A stretch of DNA of 35,259 bases from an uncultured Alphaproteobacteria bacterium (GTDB lineage: Bacteria > Pseudomonadota > Alphaproteobacteria > Caulobacterales > Caulobacteraceae). The stretch is from assembly GCA_903892305.1 (NCBI GenBank), contig CAITHQ010000114.1:1-35259 (forward strand). The letters are read 5' to 3'. The notes beneath the pieces are model-generated. The model saw only the letters and a list, made by a program, of their open reading frames with translations, was not told the origin of the DNA and made no database searches. The position numbers and the translations under genes are program-made. This document shows positions 33,245-35,259 of the stretch, piece by piece. How positions within the stretch are numbered: the stretch's first letter is position 1; every line of letters begins with the position of its first letter.

Positions 33245-34084
33245 ATGTCCCGCCCCGCATCGCCAAAACCTAAGGCTGGATTGGTCCTGTTAAATGGCGT
33301 CAGGCCAAAGTCGGGTGGTGAGGTTTGGCTGGTGGGCGCAGGTCCTGGGGACCCCGACCTGCTGACGGTCAAAGCCCTGAGGGTGCTGGGAACCGCCGAT
33401 GTTGTGGTTCATGACGGCCTCGTCTCCCCTGAGATTCTCGCCCTGTCACCACCGGGCGCGCAACTGATCTCAGTTGCCAAGCGCAAGTCGCGGCACACCT
33501 ATGGCCAAGATGAAATCAACGCCATGCTCGTGGCCTTCGCCCTTGAGGGGCTGACGGTGGTGCGGTTGAAGGGCGGCGATCCCTTTATCTTCGGACGTGG
33601 AGGCGAAGAGTTAGAGGCCTGTCGCGCCGCAAACGTGCCCTGCCAGATTGTTCCTGGGGTCACAGCGGCCCTGGCGGCATCGGCCTCGGCGGGTGCGCCC
33701 TTAACCCATCGCACCTCTGCCCAGGCTGTGACCTTTGTGACGGGCCATGCTGCACGGGGCACAGAACCTGATTTAGATTGGCCAGCCCTGGCCCGGTCCA
33801 ACCACACGGTGGTGATCTATATGGGGCTGACATCTGCCTCAAATATTGCAGACCGGCTGATGGAGGCCGGTCGCGCGGCCCTAACGCCGGCGCTGATTGT
33901 GGTCGACGCCAGTCGGCCCACAGAGCATCGCGTAGTGACCACCCTTGGCGGATTGGCCACAGCGTCTGAAGGGCTAACGGGGCCAGCCCTGCTGATTGTT
34001 GGGGAGGCCATGGCCCTGGCTCAGGTTGAAAATCTCGACGTAGGCGCTGTGTCCAGCGCGCGGGTCTCAGGAGTGGGTCAATGA
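33245..34084 (+). CDS. cobA: Uroporphyrinogen-III C-methyltransferase
   Basis: The 279-residue protein is a SAM-dependent tetrapyrrole methylase: VWLVGAGPGDPDLLTVKALR, DVVVHDGLVS, RLKGGDPFIFGRGGEE, VVPGVTAA-like IVPGVTAALAASASAGAPLTHR, FVTGH and VIYMGL. It methylates uroporphyrinogen III at C2 and C7 to precorrin-2, the entry to siroheme and cobalamin. It has only the methylase domain, not the dehydrogenase/chelatase part of CysG. As the first gene before DUF2849 and sulfite reductase, its main role here is siroheme supply for sulfite reductase. It overlaps the next gene by ATGA. Confidence 0.94.
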   Translation: MSRPASPKPKAGLVLLNGVRPKSGGEVWLVGAGPGDPDLLTVKALRVLGTADVVVHDGLVSPEILALSPPGAQLISVAKRKSRHTYGQDEINAMLVAFALEGLTVVRLKGGDPFIFGRGGEELEACRAANVPCQIVPGVTAALAASASAGAPLTHRTSAQAVTFVTGHAARGTEPDLDWPALARSNHTVVIYMGLTSASNIADRLMEAGRAALTPALIVVDASRPTEHRVVTTLGGLATASEGLTGPALLIVGEAMALAQVENLDVGAVSSARVSGVGQ

Positions 34085-34440
34085 AGGCGCTAACGGCCAA
34101 TCGTCTCATCGACGGCGAAGTGGTCTTTTGGAAGGCGGGCACCTGGGTAGAACGCTTTGCCGAGGCTGAATTGTTCGGCGTCGACGCGCCTGCCATTGCG
34201 GCGGAAGGTCAGGCGAAGTCCCAACCGACCGTAGTGGTGGACGCCTATCTGATTGACCTCATTGAGAGCGAAGGTCTCTGGGCCCCCGTCAGCTACCGGG
34301 AACGTATCCGGGCGCTGGGGCCCACCAATCACATGCATCACGGCAAACAGGCCGAAGGTGGCGACGCCATCTTGGCCCTGCAACACGCCCATGGCGCGGC
34401 GCGCTCGTCGGGTCGAGTCAATCTGATCAAGCGTAAGTAG
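34081..34440 (+). CDS. DUF2849 protein of the sulfite reduction operon
   Basis: The 119-residue product (LTANRLIDGEVVFWKAGTW, VVDAYLIDLIESEGLWAPVSYRERIRALGPTNH) belongs to the DUF2849 family, found in alphaproteobacteria next to sulfite/nitrite reductase genes. No enzyme motif is evident; a helper role in reductase assembly or electron supply is only an inference from this fixed neighbourhood. It overlaps cobA by 4 bp and precedes cysI by 10 bp. The region just before cysI carries GGGAGGGGG as its ribosome binding site. Confidence 0.88.
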   Translation: MKALTANRLIDGEVVFWKAGTWVERFAEAELFGVDAPAIAAEGQAKSQPTVVVDAYLIDLIESEGLWAPVSYRERIRALGPTNHMHHGKQAEGGDAILALQHAHGAARSSGRVNLIKRK

Positions 34441-34450
34441 GGGAGGGGGC

Positions 34451-35259
34451 ATGTATCAGTACGACAGCCTCGATCGTGACATTCTGGCCGATCGATCTGC
34501 GGAGTTCCGCGATCAGGTCGCCCGACGACTGTCTGGTGAAATCACTGAGGAGCACTTCAAGCCGGTGCGCTTGATGAACGGGCTCTATCTGCAACTCCAT
34601 GCCTACATGCTGCGGGTAGCGATCCCTTACGGTGCCATGAACGCCAAGCAACTGCATAAGCTGGCCGATATCGGGCGGCGCTATGACAAGGGCTATGGCC
34701 ACTTCACAACCCGCACCAATCTGCAGTTTCACTGGATAAAACTGGCCGATACGCCCGATATTCTCGATGAGCTGGCAAGCATCGACATGCACGCCATTCA
34801 AACCAGTGGAAATTGTATCCGCAATGTCACGGCAGATCCCTATGCCGGGGCCACGGCCGACGAGATCGATGATCCTCGGGTTTGGTCAGAGGCCATCCGC
34901 CAGTGGTCCAGCCTGCATCCGGAATTCTCGTTCCTGCCGCGTAAGTTCAAGATCGCCATTACGGCGTCAGCGAAAGACCGGACGGTGGCCAAGGCCCATG
35001 ACATTGGCTTGATGGTGCGCCGCGCCCGGGACGGAACCCTGGGGTTTGAAGTGATTGTCGGCGGAGGCATGGGCCGGACGCCGTTTATCGGCCCGACCAT
35101 CCGCGAGTTCTTGCCAGCTCACCGGCTGTTCTCTTACCTGGAAGCGATTTTGCGGGTGTATAACCGCCACGGTCGCCGGGACAATATCTACAAGGCGCGG
35201 ATCAAGATTTTGGTCTCTGCCCTGGGCCGCGAGGCCTTCGCCCATGAGGTCGAAGAGGA
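34451..35259 (+). CDS. cysI: Sulfite/nitrite reductase hemoprotein, N-terminal part (partial)
   Basis: ATG at 34451 follows GGAGGGGG; the frame stays open to the right edge, showing 269 residues. The N-terminal ferredoxin-like reductase half domain is seen: LMNGLYLQLHAYMLRVAIPYG, GYGHFTTRTNLQFHW and ASIDMHAIQTSGNCIRNVTADPYAG, the last being the conserved siroheme-contact TSGNxxRN(V/I) segment. The start of the next domain follows: FLPRKFKIAITAS, GFEVIVGGGMGRTP. The [4Fe-4S]-siroheme cysteines lie beyond the edge. It reduces sulfite to sulfide in assimilation and depends on cobA for siroheme. Confidence 0.92.
   Translation, partial: MYQYDSLDRDILADRSAEFRDQVARRLSGEITEEHFKPVRLMNGLYLQLHAYMLRVAIPYGAMNAKQLHKLADIGRRYDKGYGHFTTRTNLQFHWIKLADTPDILDELASIDMHAIQTSGNCIRNVTADPYAGATADEIDDPRVWSEAIRQWSSLHPEFSFLPRKFKIAITASAKDRTVAKAHDIGLMVRRARDGTLGFEVIVGGGMGRTPFIGPTIREFLPAHRLFSYLEAILRVYNRHGRRDNIYKARIKILVSALGREAFAHEVEE

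Overview
The window is GC-rich, densely coded DNA from a Gram-negative bacterium, most likely an alphaproteobacterium of the Caulobacter/Phenylobacterium type. Reasons for this placement are a TonB-dependent receptor with a typical DEIVVTG box, several exported quinoprotein dehydrogenases with cytochrome c domains, a cobA-DUF2849-cysI sulfite reductase operon, and the general codon style. The placement is an inference, not a measurement.

Layout. 1-9.5 kb: the 3' end of a probable glycosyltransferase, a TonB receptor, an exported alpha/beta hydrolase, a renalase-like FAD protein, an exported S9 peptidase, a periplasmic beta-propeller protein and a membrane sterol desaturase/fatty acid hydroxylase. 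9.8-13.3 kb: a TetR-Rieske oxygenase-DUF1330 operon and an exported VanX-like dipeptidase. 13.7-19.3 kb: a compact selenocysteine locus with selB, tRNA-Sec (selC), a 525-residue protein with a thioredoxin-like N-terminus, a 172-residue selenoprotein of the UGSC type, and convergent selA. The selenoprotein gene has an in-frame TGA at 17686-17688 that splits it into two pieces for ordinary gene callers. A bacterial SECIS-like hairpin follows the TGA, with its loop G-U 20-21 nt downstream. selD and any formate dehydrogenase are not in the window.

19.4-25.7 kb is a patchwork of three decayed IS6-family remnants separating two quinoprotein dehydrogenase genes and a beta-lactamase-fold hydrolase. 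All three remnants carry a stop codon at the same transposase position. Short palindromic elements related to one another lie at 19.4, 25.3 and 30.4 kb. 25.9-30.4 kb is a tight operon for an exported DapA/NanA-fold aldolase, a PQQ dehydrogenase and a cytochrome c-NHL propeller fusion, which looks like a periplasmic oxidation pathway. 30.6-33.1 kb holds an HXXEE membrane protein, a cluster of TTCCCTG repeats, tRNA-Lys(CTT), a free-standing Hpt protein and a GcvA-type LysR regulator. 33.2 kb to the end is siroheme and sulfite reduction (cobA, DUF2849, cysI, the last cut by the window edge).

How it fits together: selA, selC and selB supply and decode Sec, and the only Sec codon I recognise here lies in the same locus, so the system may serve mainly the UGSC protein and its redox-like partner. 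The PQQ enzymes and their cytochrome domains suggest periplasmic oxidation of sugars or alcohols feeding electrons to the respiratory chain. These functional links are inferences from neighbourhood.
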